Counted from the first letter of the stretch, positions 15,510 to 24,547 are shown. The stretch is DNA of 48,679 nt from UBA7359 sp047618295 (GCA_047618295.1 JBLHKL010000002.1:1-48679), one strand, 5' to 3'. Numbers and translations are program-made. The notes: generated by a model from the sequence alone, not told the origin.

Positions 15510-16376
15510 ATGACCCCATCTATTCCCACATCACTGTTATGGCTACCGGAATCTACAGTGAACACACTATTACAATATTATGATTATCCGAACCCTAATA
15601 AGCCCGGTCAGGTTATTGAAGGTTATGACAAACACCATGCGCTCAGGACAGCAAAAATGTGCGCAGCCGTTGCTCAACACCTGGGACATGGTGGTGAGAG
15701 AGTCCGTCAATATCAAATAGCCTGCTTACTGCATGACATGGGTCGAGCGGGTCTTGATCAAGACCTGTTTGGCAAGATTTGGACCTGGGCTAGAACCGAG
15801 GGAATTCCAACGCGACCGGCGGAGTGGCGTGCGGAGCACCCGGACACAACATACGGTAATGAAACCGAAGCATTTTGGATATTGTATCTACCCCAATTAC
15901 AGGAATTAGGAATAAAAACCGATGCCTGGGCAAAAGAACAAGTAGAGATGCGTCTGGGTTATGCAAGACGGCTAAGACGGCTGATTAAACAAGTAGAACC
16001 CAAGCTGAAACAAGATTGCATTCAATGGTTGGATTGGATGGAGCTCGTCACACTCTATTATTATTACCCGGAAAAACTGGCTGATGCCTTTGACTGGGTA
16101 CATGAGTTAGGAGAGATACTGGTCGCCTGTGAACAACTGGAGGCCTATAGTAATCGCGAACGTGGAAGCGACTATTATAATCGAAATGATGAAAACTTTA
16201 TTGATGCGTTTATTTATCTGGAAAGTTTGAAAGAACAAGGCCAGCTCAGCGATAAGGTTTTATCTGCCGTTCGTTTGTTAACTGGACAAGGTCTATTTGA
16301 CGCTATACTGGCAGAAGCTCGCGATGAACAGTTGTCTGCCAAGGACTTAGATTATCTTCGTTCTTTAGAGACTTAA
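15510..16376 (+). CDS. HD-domain phosphohydrolase
   Basis: A 288-residue protein. KHHALRTAKMCAAVAQHLGH supplies the first His of the HD metal site (residues 42-43), and IACLLHDMGRAGLDQDLFGKIW carries the HD pair at 75-76 in a form close to HD-GYP domains. ADAFDWVHELGEILVACEQLEAY fits a later ligand block. No second signalling domain is present. The family hydrolyses phosphate esters of nucleotides or cyclic dinucleotides; the GYP motif itself is not seen, so cyclic-di-GMP activity is not supported. yjbQ follows 21 bases later, suggesting an operon. Confidence 0.8.
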   Translation: MTPSIPTSLLWLPESTVNTLLQYYDYPNPNKPGQVIEGYDKHHALRTAKMCAAVAQHLGHGGERVRQYQIACLLHDMGRAGLDQDLFGKIWTWARTEGIPTRPAEWRAEHPDTTYGNETEAFWILYLPQLQELGIKTDAWAKEQVEMRLGYARRLRRLIKQVEPKLKQDCIQWLDWMELVTLYYYYPEKLADAFDWVHELGEILVACEQLEAYSNRERGSDYYNRNDENFIDAFIYLESLKEQGQLSDKVLSAVRLLTGQGLFDAILAEARDEQLSAKDLDYLRSLET

Positions 16377-16397
16377 ACTTCAGCTTGAGGAAAAAAG

Positions 16398-16820
16398 ATG
16401 GCCGTAATAACACAACAATTCTCACTCGACATGCAAGGTGCTACGCAGATTGAGAATATTACAGAAAAAGTACAAAACGGTTTATTAGAGTCCGGGCTTT
16501 CAGCAGGGATAGTAACCCTCTTCATTAAACACACTACGGCATCGATAATGATCTTTGAAGACGAACCTGGTTTGCGAATAGATACAAAAGACATCTGGGA
16601 CAAATTAATCCCTGCCAATCCAGAGTGGCAACATAATACGCGCAACGCGGGAGAGACCAATGGCCACAGCCATTTACGCGGTCAGATACAAGGACAATCT
16701 TTAACTATCCCGTTTACAGAACAGGCATTGATGTTAGGCACCTGGCAACAGATCGTTGTCGTTGATTTTGATACCGCTGCCCGAACGCGAGATATCATCA
16801 TTCAGATCATGGGGGAGTAG
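16398..16820 (+). CDS. yjbQ: YjbQ family (UPF0047) protein
   Basis: A 140-residue protein of the YjbQ family. FIKHTTASIMIFEDEPGL, then WQHNTRNAGETNGHSHLRGQI and LGTWQQIVVVDFDTAARTRDIIIQIMGE contain the conserved His/Glu/Asp residues of the beta-barrel metal site. Some members have weak thiamine-phosphate synthase activity, but the physiological role is not settled. It has an AGGAAAAAAG ribosome site and lies downstream of the HD-domain gene. Confidence 0.92.
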   Translation: MAVITQQFSLDMQGATQIENITEKVQNGLLESGLSAGIVTLFIKHTTASIMIFEDEPGLRIDTKDIWDKLIPANPEWQHNTRNAGETNGHSHLRGQIQGQSLTIPFTEQALMLGTWQQIVVVDFDTAARTRDIIIQIMGE

Positions 16821-16828
16821 TACAGATC

Positions 16829-16846
16829 AACTATTGGCCAATAGTT
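16829..16846. terminator. 18-bp palindrome between convergent genes
   Basis: AACTATTGGCCAATAGTT is a perfect palindrome lying between yjbQ (ends 16820) and the opposing AstE/AspA-like gene (ends 16850). It could be a weak shared terminator hairpin with a GGCC loop, although neither side has a long T-run. Confidence 0.35.
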
Positions 16847-16849
16847 ATA

Positions 16850-17896
16850 CTAAATAATTGGCGGTTCTTCAGGCGAATCTATATCCGTAGATGGGTCAAG
16901 TTTTTGTTGGAACCGTTCGACTTTATCTGCAGCTGAATCAGGGCTTTTAAATTGTGCAATATGAAATAATGCTTCGCCTTCATTCACTAATGGAAGATTG
17001 ACACGGCTAATAATAATGCCATCAATGGGTGAAATTATTTCCTCTTCAACTTCACCAAAGGGATCTGCTACAAAACCTAAAGATTCATTTACTTCCACCC
17101 TTGCACCTAATGACTTTTGAACCCTTAATATTCCACTCTGTGGTGCACGTATCCAGGTACTGGAGCTAGCAACAACGGGCTCGACGTGTTTACGTTTACT
17201 TTTCAATGGGGGCAACATCCCTAATTCACGCATAACAGAAATAATGCCTCTGACACCTGCTCGTATAGAAACTTCATCAAAGCGTAGTGCTTCGCCGGCT
17301 TCATATACAATAACGGATGCACCTAATTTTTCCGCCGACTTTCGTAATGAGCCATCAATTATTGAAGTATTCAAAGTCACGGGTGAAGTAAATGCGCGTG
17401 CCATGCGTTCAGTTTCTTCATCATCCAAAAAGGCGCGAATATGTGGCAGGTTTTCACGATGAATCGCAGCGGTATGTAAATCTATTCCATGAGTACATTT
17501 GGACACAATTTCATTAAGAAAAAGGTTGGCCATGCGACCGGCCATAGAACCTTTTTCAGAACCGGGGAAAGAACGATTTAAATCCCGTCTATCGGGTAAA
17601 TATCGTTGCTGATTAATAAACCCATAAATATTAACAACAGGTATAGCAACTAATGTTCCCTTCAGCTTACCTATTGACTTTGTATTCAAAACACGTCGAA
17701 TGATCTCAACACCGTTAATTTCATCGCCGTGTATCGCCGCAGACAGGAACAACACCGGGCCATCTTGTTTGCCATGAATAACATGAACGGGAAGCTCAAG
17801 ACTCGTGTGCGTATAAAGACGAGGAACAGGCAGTTCAAGTGTCAGCCGTTCACCGGCACTAACAACTGTATTGCATATGTTGATAGCTTCTCGCAC
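16850..17896 (-). CDS. succinylglutamate desuccinylase/aspartoacylase family (M14-like) enzyme
   Basis: A 348-residue zinc hydrolase. VLFLSAAIHGDEINGVEIIRR has the HxxE zinc pair (His, Glu). DRRDLNRSFPGSEKGSMAGRMANLF has the substrate-binding Arg/Asn, and GIDLHTAAIHRENLPHIRA supplies the third His. VIVYEAGEALRFD holds the catalytic Glu. A C-terminal beta domain (RAPQSGILRVQKSLGARVEVNESLG) resembles a biotinyl/barrel-sandwich fold. It begins directly after the rimK stop with no gap. In that context it more likely removes acyl or glutamyl groups from a RimK-related product than acting in arginine catabolism; this is inference. Confidence 0.85.
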   Translation of the reverse strand: MREAINICNTVVSAGERLTLELPVPRLYTHTSLELPVHVIHGKQDGPVLFLSAAIHGDEINGVEIIRRVLNTKSIGKLKGTLVAIPVVNIYGFINQQRYLPDRRDLNRSFPGSEKGSMAGRMANLFLNEIVSKCTHGIDLHTAAIHRENLPHIRAFLDDEETERMARAFTSPVTLNTSIIDGSLRKSAEKLGASVIVYEAGEALRFDEVSIRAGVRGIISVMRELGMLPPLKSKRKHVEPVVASSSTWIRAPQSGILRVQKSLGARVEVNESLGFVADPFGEVEEEIISPIDGIIISRVNLPLVNEGEALFHIAQFKSPDSAADKVERFQQKLDPSTDIDSPEEPPII

Positions 17897-18805
17897 TTAT
17901 TTATGCCCGCCTTTAGTACCGGTTTTACCTTTCTTTGCATTCTTTTCTATAAAGCTAATAACATTACCCGCAACATCCTTACCCGTTGCTGTTTCAATGC
18001 CTTCTAGTCCCGGTGAGGAGTTCACCTCCATAACAACAGGTCCTCTTTCAGCACGTAATATATCAACACCACAAACATTGAGTCCCATTGTATTCGCGGC
18101 GCGTAATGCGGTTTTACGTTCTTCAGCTGTGAGCGTAACCAATTCTGCCGAGCCACCACGATGAATATTAGAGCGGAACTCACCTTCCGCGCCCTGACGC
18201 TTCATAGCAGCAACTACTTTTTCTCCTACGACGAAGCAGCGAATATCTGCACCGCCTGCTTCTTTGATGAATTCTTGTACCAACACACTCGCGTTAAGTC
18301 CGAAGAATGATTCAATAACACTTTTAGCAGCACTTTTTGTTTCAGCAAGTACGACACCAATACCCTGTGTTCCTTGTAATAGTTTTATAACAAGTGGCGC
18401 ACCACCCACCATTTTGATTAAATCCTCGATATCATCTGGTTTATTGGCAAAGCCACTAATGGGCATCCCGATACCTTTACGAGACAATAATTGTAATGAA
18501 CGTAATTTATCTCTAGAACGAGAGATAGCTACCGATTCATTCAATGGGTATACACCCATCATTTCGAATTGTCGTACAACGGAGGTACCGTAAAATGTGA
18601 CTGACGCGCCAATTCTTGGAATTACTGCGTCAAACCCTTCTAACTCTTCTCCTTTGTAATGCATACTAGGTCGACTTGATGTGATATTCATATAACAACG
18701 TAAGACATCGAGCACTTGCACTTCATGCCCGCGCGACTCCGCAGCCTCTATTAAACGTCTAGATGAATAAAGGTTTTTATTTCTGGATAGCAGTGCAATT
18801 TTCAT
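17897..18805 (-). CDS. rimK: RimK-type ATP-grasp alpha-L-glutamate ligase
   Basis: A 302-residue ATP-grasp ligase of the RimK family, which adds glutamates to the C-terminus of ribosomal protein S6 and can make poly-glutamate. It shows the N-terminal IALLSRNKNLYSSRRLIEAA, the AVIPRIGASVTFYGTSVVRQFE segment, the ATP-binding PLVIKLLQGTQGIGVVLAE and the metal-binding VMEVNSSPGLEGIETATG. Length is right for RimK. Its start follows the stop of the protease-like gene without a gap (TAAATG), so the three genes form a tight operon. Confidence 0.93.
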   Translation of the reverse strand: MKIALLSRNKNLYSSRRLIEAAESRGHEVQVLDVLRCYMNITSSRPSMHYKGEELEGFDAVIPRIGASVTFYGTSVVRQFEMMGVYPLNESVAISRSRDKLRSLQLLSRKGIGMPISGFANKPDDIEDLIKMVGGAPLVIKLLQGTQGIGVVLAETKSAAKSVIESFFGLNASVLVQEFIKEAGGADIRCFVVGEKVVAAMKRQGAEGEFRSNIHRGGSAELVTLTAEERKTALRAANTMGLNVCGVDILRAERGPVVMEVNSSPGLEGIETATGKDVAGNVISFIEKNAKKGKTGTKGGHK

Positions 18806-19279
18806 TTATTGAGCCTTATCTAAACTATTATTATATGTGGTTTCTAATTGCCTTCCTGCTGTATATTTAAGTTCAGGCGAAACTATCATTCCTCCACTAA
18901 CCAGTGCGGTTCTACCTAATAGCATTCTAAACAACATGTTTTCTCGGCTGGTTAGACTAATTTCAATGTCCCATGTTTTGTCATGTATCGTTATTGGCGT
19001 CTGAATGAAAATTCTCTCCTCTTTATGCCCGCCAGAATCCTTCACTGTTCTCATGTCGAGAATTTCTGACTCACAAACTATTAAGTTATCTGTATTTTTT
19101 TGTAGTGGATGGATATTAAACCTGACAATATCCTTTCCATTCTTTGATAACCTTTTCAGTTGGTACGTATGCAATGCTGAAGTACGAGCACCGGTATCTA
19201 TTTTTGCCTTAATTGCAGAAATACCAATTGCCGGTAATGAGACCCATTCTTTCCAACCGATCGTTTTTTTCTTATCCAT
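18806..19279 (-). CDS. rimB: RimB-type retropepsin-like protease
   Basis: A 157-residue protein of the family labelled ATP-dependent zinc protease, with the aspartic-protease-like motif AKIDTGARTSALHT (DTGAxTS) near residue 26 and a second conserved block LLGRTALVSGGMIVSPELKY. WVSLPAIGISAIKAKIDTG is the usual entry. In Pseudomonas the equivalent gene (rimB) acts with RimK in S6 modification. It is the first gene of the gapless operon with rimK and the AstE/AspA-like enzyme. The promoter would lie in the 95 bases shared with the divergent LysR gene. Confidence 0.87.
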   Translation of the reverse strand: MDKKKTIGWKEWVSLPAIGISAIKAKIDTGARTSALHTYQLKRLSKNGKDIVRFNIHPLQKNTDNLIVCESEILDMRTVKDSGGHKEERIFIQTPITIHDKTWDIEISLTSRENMLFRMLLGRTALVSGGMIVSPELKYTAGRQLETTYNNSLDKAQ

Positions 19280-19374
19280 TTAAAACTGTGCTATTAGTAA
19301 TAGAAGAATTCTGGTAAGTATATACTAGAATGATTTTGTGACACTGAATATCAATTCAATGAGTATTAAATAAT

Positions 19375-20211
19375 ATGGATGATGAACTTTTAAAGACATT
19401 TCTCGAGATACATAAAACACGCCATTTTGGACAAGCTGCAGACAACCTATTCATAACTCAATCAGCAGTCAGTGCGCGAATCAGACAACTTGAAGAAGAA
19501 ATGGGTGTTAAATTATTTACCAGAGACAGGAATAATATTTGCCCTACTCTAGCAGGTGAAAAATTACTTCGCCATGCTGAAAACATCTTGAGCACATGGA
19601 ATAAAGTCAAGAATGATATCGCCATAGACGAAGAAAATAAAATCCCACTGTCTGTCGGTGCAGTCTCAAGCTTATGGGATATTTATTTAAATCAATGGTT
19701 AGTTAAATTCACCGAAAGCAATAAGAATATTGTTTTGAATTGCCAGGTTTTAAATTCAGATGCTATCTATCAGAAAATATGTAACTACACATTAGATTTT
19801 GGCTTTACTTATAATGCGCCTCAAGATGATGTTGTAACTATATTAAAGACCCTGCCGATTGAGTTTATAATGGTATCCTCAGAAAACAACCTTCATGCGG
19901 AGCAGGCAGTAAACGAAAATTACATATACGTAGATTGGGGCACATCTTTTTCCGAGGAACATAACAAGCATTTTGCTGACATACCACCACCTCTAATGCG
20001 TATCGATGTTGGTCGTATAGCTAAAAGTTTCATCCGTCGTCAAGGTGGGACAGCTTACCTGCCTGAACGGATGGTAAAGCGAGATATAGAAAACGAACGC
20101 TTATATACAGTTAAAGATGCGCCAAAGATTAAGCGAAATGCCTACATAATCTATAACAAATCAAATGAGCGATGTGATTCACTCGCTAAAATAATAGCCC
20201 CTAGTCGGTAA
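19375..20211 (+). CDS. HdfR-like LysR-family transcriptional regulator
   Basis: A 278-residue LysR regulator. Residues 1-60 form the winged helix-turn-helix (LLKTFLEIHKTRHFGQAADNLFITQSAVSARIRQLEEEMGVKLFTRDRNN), very close to E. coli HdfR. The effector-binding domain follows, somewhat shorter than usual. E. coli HdfR represses the flagellar master operon, but no flagellar genes are here, so its target is unknown. It is divergent from the rimB-rimK operon and may control it. The last 11 bases overlap the end of a small opposing gene. Confidence 0.85.
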   Translation: MDDELLKTFLEIHKTRHFGQAADNLFITQSAVSARIRQLEEEMGVKLFTRDRNNICPTLAGEKLLRHAENILSTWNKVKNDIAIDEENKIPLSVGAVSSLWDIYLNQWLVKFTESNKNIVLNCQVLNSDAIYQKICNYTLDFGFTYNAPQDDVVTILKTLPIEFIMVSSENNLHAEQAVNENYIYVDWGTSFSEEHNKHFADIPPPLMRIDVGRIAKSFIRRQGGTAYLPERMVKRDIENERLYTVKDAPKIKRNAYIIYNKSNERCDSLAKIIAPSR

Positions 20212-20377
20212 AAATAGTGATGCGTTGTTTGTTAGTGTTTTGAGTGCTGCTTTTCACATTGTCTAAATTGGTCTGTTTATATTTGTTTAAAACCTCTTTA
20301 ATAACACTAGTATCTATATTCTTATACAAAGGGGATGCACTTAAGCCGCAAGCCCCACTTCCTTTAAAATAATTCAC
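20201..20377 (-). CDS. small protein of unknown function, starts at GTG
   Basis: A 58-residue open frame with a GTG start and a good AGAGGAT ribosome site 6 bases upstream. The product begins MNYFKGSGACGLSASPLYKN and continues with a helical IDTSVIKEVLNKYKQTNLDN and a polar tail. It starts 13 bases after the stop of the 63-residue gene on the same strand, so the pair looks like an operon. Its 3' end overlaps the end of the LysR gene by 11 bases. The single Cys in a Gly/Ser-rich N-terminus is notable. No family is recognised. Confidence 0.6.
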   Translation of the reverse strand: MNYFKGSGACGLSASPLYKNIDTSVIKEVLNKYKQTNLDNVKSSTQNTNKQRITIFTD

Positions 20378-20389
20378 TTCTATCCTCTT

Positions 20390-20581
20390 TTAGTCAAATA
20401 CAAAATCGTTATATGAATCTTCTGTTAATCTTTTCAATTCTTTAAGTTCTAATTTCTTTTCTATTTCAGAACGAATATCCCGTTTTTCGGTGTATTTATT
20501 TTCTATAGTGCTAAAACTTGCTTCTAATTTTTCTAAAGCCTCATTGTCCACATCTACCTCATAATCATCAGTGTCATTCAT
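20390..20581 (-). CDS. small acidic protein, possibly PA3496-like
   Basis: A 63-residue highly charged protein with an acidic N-terminus (NDTDDYEVDVDNEALEKLEAS) and a helical end with DIRSEIEKKLELKELKRLTED. The acidic start plus the R-x-IE-x-L-x-x-K-x-L-x-x-L pattern resembles the short PA3496 family, which is linked in annotation to envelope integrity. The similarity is weak and seen by eye only. It has no signal or membrane segment. Promoter sequences would lie in the 260-base AT-rich gap upstream, where I see no other gene. Confidence 0.55.
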   Translation of the reverse strand: MNDTDDYEVDVDNEALEKLEASFSTIENKYTEKRDIRSEIEKKLELKELKRLTEDSYNDFVFD

Positions 20582-20842
20582 GTATCAGATCCTCAAAAAT
20601 GATGATTTACATAAGTCATACATAATCTAACTTATTAATTTCAGGAGATATATAAGGCTTATTCGCAACGAAGTACAATGAATAATAATTGTCGTGACAA
20701 TCAATTTAATTGCTTAATAAACAGCATGTAAAAATCAAGCTATATATTTCCACCATAGGTCAATAGTTTGAGGTGGTCTCTCCAGCTTTATGAATGCCAT
20801 TAGTATTAATCCGGTAAATATTCAATATAAAAATGACAATTG

Positions 20843-21727
20843 TTAATCGTTATTATAAGGCTCCACATGTATAAAGGCATCACCGACATTAAATTGTTCT
20901 TCTATTAATATCTCGACCTTATCCGCAATTTGATGTGATTCTTCGGTAGTCAGTTCTGCATCTACAGAAATAACTATATCGATAGCAATGTCGGAACCAA
21001 TCCAGCGTGAACGTATACGCCCTGCTGCTTTTACGCCTTGAACAGTCATTACTGCACTTTTAATATCTTCGGGGTCAATTGCATACTCATCGACAAGCAC
21101 CGGAAAGGCGCTTTTATATAAGTCATAAGCAAGATAGAACACTAATCCCGCAACGCCCAGCGCACATAATCGATCAAGTATTAAAAAACCCATACTTGAT
21201 AATTGCCATCCAATAATTACCACAACCGTCGTTAACACATCGGCAAAAGTATGTGCGGCATCGGCAAGCATGATCCCGGATTTCAGTCGACGAGCCCAAT
21301 AGCGTTGCCAGCTTGCCAAAGCGATGTTCACAACGAGCACGCCGAGCATCAATACAAGCTCCCAGGTGCCACTAACGATCTCTGTCGTCTCTTTAGTAAA
21401 TGCACTTTTTGCAATTTCTATTGCCATTACAGCAAGTAGCGTTGCTAGACCAAATACGGCTAAGGTTTCAAATTTTCGATGACCATACGGATGTTCACGA
21501 TCAGCTGGCATAGCCGATAAACGTAATACAATCCAGGCGACAATATTATTAGCAACATCCGTTAATGAGTGAATGCAGTCGGCGAGTATGGCAAGTGAGT
21601 TGGTAGATAACCCAACAAATAGTTTAACAACGAGCACCAGAACATTCGCACAACCCTCAACTATAATTAAGCGTTGAACTTTCCTGTCGCGGTCAGTGTA
21701 TTCGATATGGTTAGATTCGCTTGTCAT
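20843..21727 (-). CDS. cation diffusion facilitator family metal exporter
   Basis: A 294-residue CDF transporter with six membrane helices. The site-A residues are in ADCIHSLTDVANN (HxxxD, helix 2) and ADAAHTFADVLTT (HxxxD, helix 5). The cytosolic C-terminal domain (DIKSAVMTVQGVKAAGRIRSRWIGSDIAIDIVISVD and HQIADKVEILIEE) has the usual ferredoxin-like metal-sensing fold. DREHPYGHRKFE joins helices 2 and 3. It exports a divalent metal, probably Zn or Mn, in exchange for protons; the HxxxD at both sites does not decide which. Confidence 0.88.
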   Translation of the reverse strand: MTSESNHIEYTDRDRKVQRLIIVEGCANVLVLVVKLFVGLSTNSLAILADCIHSLTDVANNIVAWIVLRLSAMPADREHPYGHRKFETLAVFGLATLLAVMAIEIAKSAFTKETTEIVSGTWELVLMLGVLVVNIALASWQRYWARRLKSGIMLADAAHTFADVLTTVVVIIGWQLSSMGFLILDRLCALGVAGLVFYLAYDLYKSAFPVLVDEYAIDPEDIKSAVMTVQGVKAAGRIRSRWIGSDIAIDIVISVDAELTTEESHQIADKVEILIEEQFNVGDAFIHVEPYNND

Positions 21728-21795
21728 TATAAAATTTAATCTTTTTATACAAGCAAGCTAGAAAGCTTATTAAGTCCCTGTCTGAAACTTCTTGC

Positions 21796-22782
21796 TCATG
21801 ATTTTTCTGTAAATTCTTTACACCTAGTGGTGAACGATCGCACACTATCTGGAATTGGCACTCTCAATGTAGCCAGTTTAATCAGAAGAACACCACCTTC
21901 TTTAATTAAACGATAGGCATACATAAATTGTATGTTTTTCTTATCATTTTTATCATGCAATAGACTGTTCAGGCTATGTTCATATTCTTCTTTGGTTGCA
22001 ATGTAGCGTGGCCAGACATCAAACATTGCTGGGTCAGTCCGAATTGTTTCACAAGCCATCTTGGCCATGACACCCAACTCGAGAAGTTTATTATTGACAT
22101 CAGAGAAAGCACCATCACCTATCGTAACAGTACTAATAGCGCTTGTGATCTGATCAATATCCGACATGGTTTGAGAGATTTTGATATATCGACTTTGAAA
22201 AAAATCTTCTATCGGCAGAGAGAAAACCTTAAACGGTTCACCCCAAAGTTCATCAACGCCTTCCCCACCATCTGCAAGCTTAATATTTTTTCCCAAAGAC
22301 AAGGCCTCTATAAAACATCTCCCACACTCACGTAATAACTCATTACTGGTTTCAATCTTTACGCCTGCCTCTTCAAGCTCAACAATCGCCGTTAGAATTT
22401 GTCGTCCACGATTTAATAATGAGCCAGCTAGCATCGCACCTTTAACGCGCTTTCTTGCAGGATCATCTTCCGCCTCATAAACCTCACGAATTTCATCCAA
22501 CCGCTTGCTGGGTGTATTAATACCCTGTTCCACATGATGAAACACTCGGCGCGTTAATTGATCAATCATCTGTTTCTTGTCAGCAAAGCTATCCTTATGT
22601 AAGTGATAACTTCTAATCCAGTAGCCATCGTAAAATACACACGATTTACCCGCGATATCTCGCGTCGTACCATTTTCTACTTCATCAGTCATAGTAAGTT
22701 TATAAGACCTTAAATCGTTAAAATAATTCGCAACAAAATAACCAGTACATTGTAATACTTCTGAGCATATCCTCATACCCAC
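21796..22782 (-). CDS. hypothetical helical protein
   Basis: Up to 328 residues, soluble and mainly helical, with no recognised domain. GMRICSEVLQCTGYFVANYFNDLRSYKL at the start may not be translated: GTG 22782 and ATG 22776 have no ribosome site, and an internal ATG at 22692 (MTDEVENGTT) is a fair alternative giving 298 residues. The body has a helix-rich KKQMIDQLTRRVFHHVEQG and a C-rich LLRECGRCFIEAL. It does not fit its metal-exporter neighbour functionally. The frame and codon use are convincing for a real gene. Confidence 0.65.
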   Translation of the reverse strand: MGMRICSEVLQCTGYFVANYFNDLRSYKLTMTDEVENGTTRDIAGKSCVFYDGYWIRSYHLHKDSFADKKQMIDQLTRRVFHHVEQGINTPSKRLDEIREVYEAEDDPARKRVKGAMLAGSLLNRGRQILTAIVELEEAGVKIETSNELLRECGRCFIEALSLGKNIKLADGGEGVDELWGEPFKVFSLPIEDFFQSRYIKISQTMSDIDQITSAISTVTIGDGAFSDVNNKLLELGVMAKMACETIRTDPAMFDVWPRYIATKEEYEHSLNSLLHDKNDKKNIQFMYAYRLIKEGGVLLIKLATLRVPIPDSVRSFTTRCKEFTEKS

Positions 22783-22895
22783 ATAAAGCAGGATTTATCA
22801 ATTGCTGAGGAAAGTACCTTCTGGAACCAGCCAACCTAACACCACGATAATTTCCCCTGTATTGATGGTTTCAAACTCGCTATGCTTTTAATGAA

Positions 22896-23390
22896 ATGCC
22901 ACATGACATCAAACAGCTAGACCGGATTGCTGGTAAAACAATCATACAGTTCACTGATACTGATCTCGCAAACCTGAAAGTAGATGCCGTTGTCGAGGAA
23001 CAGGACACAAATCTATTGCTCGGCAAGGCGCCCGTCATCATGGAAACAGTTGAAAGCTTTCCTGCACTAGTTGATCAAATGGAACAACAGCTTTGCGAGA
23101 TACCCGGTAGCATCATCGTTAAAAATTCAAAACCTAAACGATTGATCGCGATTGTCTACGATGTTGAACATACACCCATATGTGAAGAATCGTGGGTCAA
23201 AAAAGTCTTACAGAAAATATTTGCACAATGTTATGAGCACAAGATTAACAATCTCGCTATGCCCCTGCTAGGTACAGCTTATGGAAAATTAACAGACGAG
23301 ACTATTGTAGATTTATTACAAGATCTTTTAATAAAGAACAAAAATCAATATCCAAGAAAAATATTTATCTACGATACACTAGAAGATTAA
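22896..23390 (+). CDS. macro-domain-like protein
   Basis: A 164-residue protein that follows the macro-domain plan: a first strand then LKVDAVVE (usually VDAIVNAAN), a loop region, PGSIIVKNSKPKRLIAIVYD (core strand), a helix WVKKVLQKIFAQCYEHKINNLAMPLLGTAYGKL (usually IAFPAISTGxYG) and a final strand-helix. The ADP-ribose-contacting NAAN is changed to VEEQ, so ADP-ribose binding or hydrolysis is doubtful. It may bind another nucleotide or be inactive. It is cytosolic and converges on the DMT gene. Confidence 0.6.
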   Translation: MPHDIKQLDRIAGKTIIQFTDTDLANLKVDAVVEEQDTNLLLGKAPVIMETVESFPALVDQMEQQLCEIPGSIIVKNSKPKRLIAIVYDVEHTPICEESWVKKVLQKIFAQCYEHKINNLAMPLLGTAYGKLTDETIVDLLQDLLIKNKNQYPRKIFIYDTLED

Positions 23391-23402
23391 TTCTGATCTT
23401 TC

Positions 23403-24311
23403 TTATACATCATCAATTCCATGATGATTGCCGCGCGATTGAGATCTCATAGCAAAGCCAAGACCGATAAATACGATCACTACTCCTATAATAAAATTAA
23501 GTTCGATCGCTTCACCTAAAAATAGATAACCCAGAATAATAGCTGTAATTGGGTTTAATGTTACAAAGATAGTAGTAAACGTTGCTGTACTCTTATTCAA
23601 AACCCAATTCAAAAGAAAGAATGCGAGTCCACCAGCAAATATACCTAAATAAACCATCAAACCTATTTGTGTCATTGTCAGCGCCATTACATGCTCATCA
23701 ATCCCATTAGCAACGCTAAAGGGCAATAGACACAAACATCCAGCCAACATTGCTAATGGCGTCATCGTTGAAGCTGGAACTTCTTGCAAGACCTGCCGCG
23801 CAAAAGTGGCATAAATGCCACCAATAATCGCAGTAAACAACATGATGATCTCACCTTTGAATAACACCCCTTCTCCTGAAATCAGCATCAACTCGTCTGA
23901 TAGAGCAACGGTAAGACCAAGCAAAGTTAGCCCAATAGCAATTAAAGAAGATTTATTAATACTCTCATGCCCAATGGCCTTACTAATAAGCATAGCCCAA
24001 ATCGGCATCGTCGCTAAAACAAGAGAACCACGTGCCGCACTGGTATGCACGAAACCCCATGAAAACATAAAAGGAAACAACGCAAAAAACAAAGCCCCAA
24101 GAGCAACAATCTTAAGCAATAGAATTTTAGTTAATCGTGATGTGCGAAACAGGAAGAAGAGCGGCAACATGGCAAAACCACCTAAGAGATATCGCATAAA
24201 GGCGATCTCTACCGGATCCAGTACTGTCACTAGATAACGTGTGGTAACAGATGCTGTACCGGTAAGAATATGGCAACACATGATTGCCAGGGTTGGTTTC
24301 CATACACTCAT
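23403..24311 (-). CDS. EamA/DMT-family permease
   Basis: A 302-residue permease with ten hydrophobic helices in two EamA repeats. The first repeat has EIAFMRYLLGG and AARGSLVLATMPIWAMLISKAIG; the second has IYLGIFAGGLAFFLLNWVLNK-like and FTTIFVTLNPITAIILGYLFLGEAI, both typical for the family. Substrate is unknown, as these export a wide range of metabolites. It stands alone, convergent with the macro-like gene and divergent from the SDR gene. Confidence 0.88.
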   Translation of the reverse strand: MSVWKPTLAIMCCHILTGTASVTTRYLVTVLDPVEIAFMRYLLGGFAMLPLFFLFRTSRLTKILLLKIVALGALFFALFPFMFSWGFVHTSAARGSLVLATMPIWAMLISKAIGHESINKSSLIAIGLTLLGLTVALSDELMLISGEGVLFKGEIIMLFTAIIGGIYATFARQVLQEVPASTMTPLAMLAGCLCLLPFSVANGIDEHVMALTMTQIGLMVYLGIFAGGLAFFLLNWVLNKSTATFTTIFVTLNPITAIILGYLFLGEAIELNFIIGVVIVFIGLGFAMRSQSRGNHHGIDDV

Positions 24312-24547
24312 AGTGTTAATTTCAATATATTTAGGCAGTAATTTGACTGACGGTATGACTGTATTATGAGTGCAATATTATTTTTATTTAAAGGTAATGA
24401 TAATTACCAAAGCCATTTTTATTATGGTTTACCAATAATACTATGTATAGGTCATTCATCCTAAAAATGCAGAGATATTTAAACTTATGCTTTTTCTCAT
24501 ACACTAATATCAACTTATCTAAATAAATTTAATACGGAGCTTATTAT

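Noticed and set aside
20688..20701. ATTGTC-GT-GACAAT inverted repeat in the gap 20582-20842
   Set aside because: The 6-bp arms are short in AT-rich DNA and no gene start is suitably spaced, so an operator is not supported.
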